This document shows, piece by piece, positions 38,266-38,463 of a DNA stretch of 38,463 nt; position 1 is the first letter of the stretch, and each line of letters opens with the position of its first letter. Source of the stretch: Streptomyces phaeochromogenes. Lineage in GTDB: Bacteria; Actinomycetota; Actinomycetes; Streptomycetales; Streptomycetaceae. The position numbers and the translations under genes were made by a program. The stretch is from the NCBI RefSeq assembly GCF_001418655.1, contig NZ_LIQZ01000224.1, positions 1-38,463 of the forward strand, given 5' to 3'. A model generated the notes under the pieces. It searched no databases and was not told the origin of the DNA. It saw only the letters and a list, made by a program, of their open reading frames with translations.

Positions 38266-38463
38266 TCACGGAGAGTTTGATCCTGGCTCAGGACGAACGC
38301 TGGCGGCGTGCTTAACACATGCAAGTCGAACGATGAAGCCCTTCGGGGTGGATTAGTGGCGAACGGGTGAGTAACACGTGGGCAATCTGCCCTTCACTCT
38401 GGGACAAGCCCTGGAAACGGGGTCTAATACCGGATAACACTCGCCGAGGCATCTCGGTGGGTT
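38266..38463 (+). rRNA. 16S ribosomal RNA, 5' part (cut by window edge)
   Basis: TCACGGAGAGTTTGATCC opens the gene and GACGAACGCTGGCGGCG, AACACATGCAAGTCGAACG and GTGAGTAACACGTGG follow, all universal 16S marks. The loop GATGAAGCCCTTCGGGGTG fits streptomycetes. The 5' end is placed by similarity to known leaders and could shift by one or two bases. Confidence 0.97.

Overview
The window is high-GC actinobacterial chromosome, almost certainly Streptomyces. The evidence is very high third-position GC, frequent GTG/TTG starts, a chaplin gene, a streptophobe-family membrane protein, SGM_5486-type and DUF3099 proteins, and a Streptomyces-type rRNA leader running into 16S rRNA at the right edge. From memory, the gene order (moaA, tyrS, fabG-fabI, serB, chpE, spo0M, methyladenine glycosylase, rrn) matches the S. 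coelicolor region around chpE. It looks like core chromosome: I see no prophage, insertion sequence, CRISPR array or tRNA gene.

Layout. 1-4.5 kb (minus): a truncated family III CoA-transferase and two tandem secreted subtilisins. 4.9-6.9 kb (plus): a DUF485 plus acetate-type sodium:solute symporter operon with a Crp-like site upstream. 7.1-9.5 kb: moaA, a small Cys/His protein, a DUF3099 membrane protein and a GlsB/YeaQ membrane protein. 9.7-13.9 kb (minus): tldD, tldE-like and tyrS. 14.1-15.6 kb (plus): fabG-fabI, fatty acid elongation. 15.8-19.6 kb: a small secreted protein, a FadR-type regulator divergent from a CynX-type MFS exporter with a palindromic operator candidate between them, a 38-residue membrane peptide, a one-helix protein and a SixA-like phosphatase. 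19.7-26.6 kb: serB, a streptophobe protein, a two-FHA ABC transporter and a secreted transglycosylase. 26.9-28.7 kb (minus): a short-chain dehydrogenase translationally coupled to a diverged QueA-like enzyme. 28.9-31.1 kb (plus): a GAF histidine kinase/LuxR response regulator pair followed by the cysteine-free chaplin chpE. 31.4-34.6 kb: a hypothetical protein, a soluble ABC ATPase, then NfeD and SPFH proteins. 34.9-36.9 kb (minus): an HNH protein, a PEBP-family protein and Spo0M. 37.1 kb to the end (plus): a 3-methyladenine DNA glycosylase and the rRNA operon leader with the first about 200 bases of 16S rRNA.

Most functions are housekeeping: molybdopterin, fatty acid and serine synthesis, tRNA charging, DNA repair and ribosomal RNA. 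They are mixed with cell-envelope and development genes (subtilisins, transglycosylase, chaplin, FHA-ABC transporter, Spo0M, NfeD/SPFH).

The least explained items are the SDR/QueA-like pair, whose QueA member has lost canonical motifs; a CoA-transferase whose usual N-terminal motif sits near residue 214; and a family of roughly 45-base repeats found in three convergent 3'-to-3' gaps, once as a perfect 60-base palindrome. I found no defence system or dedicated biosynthetic cluster.
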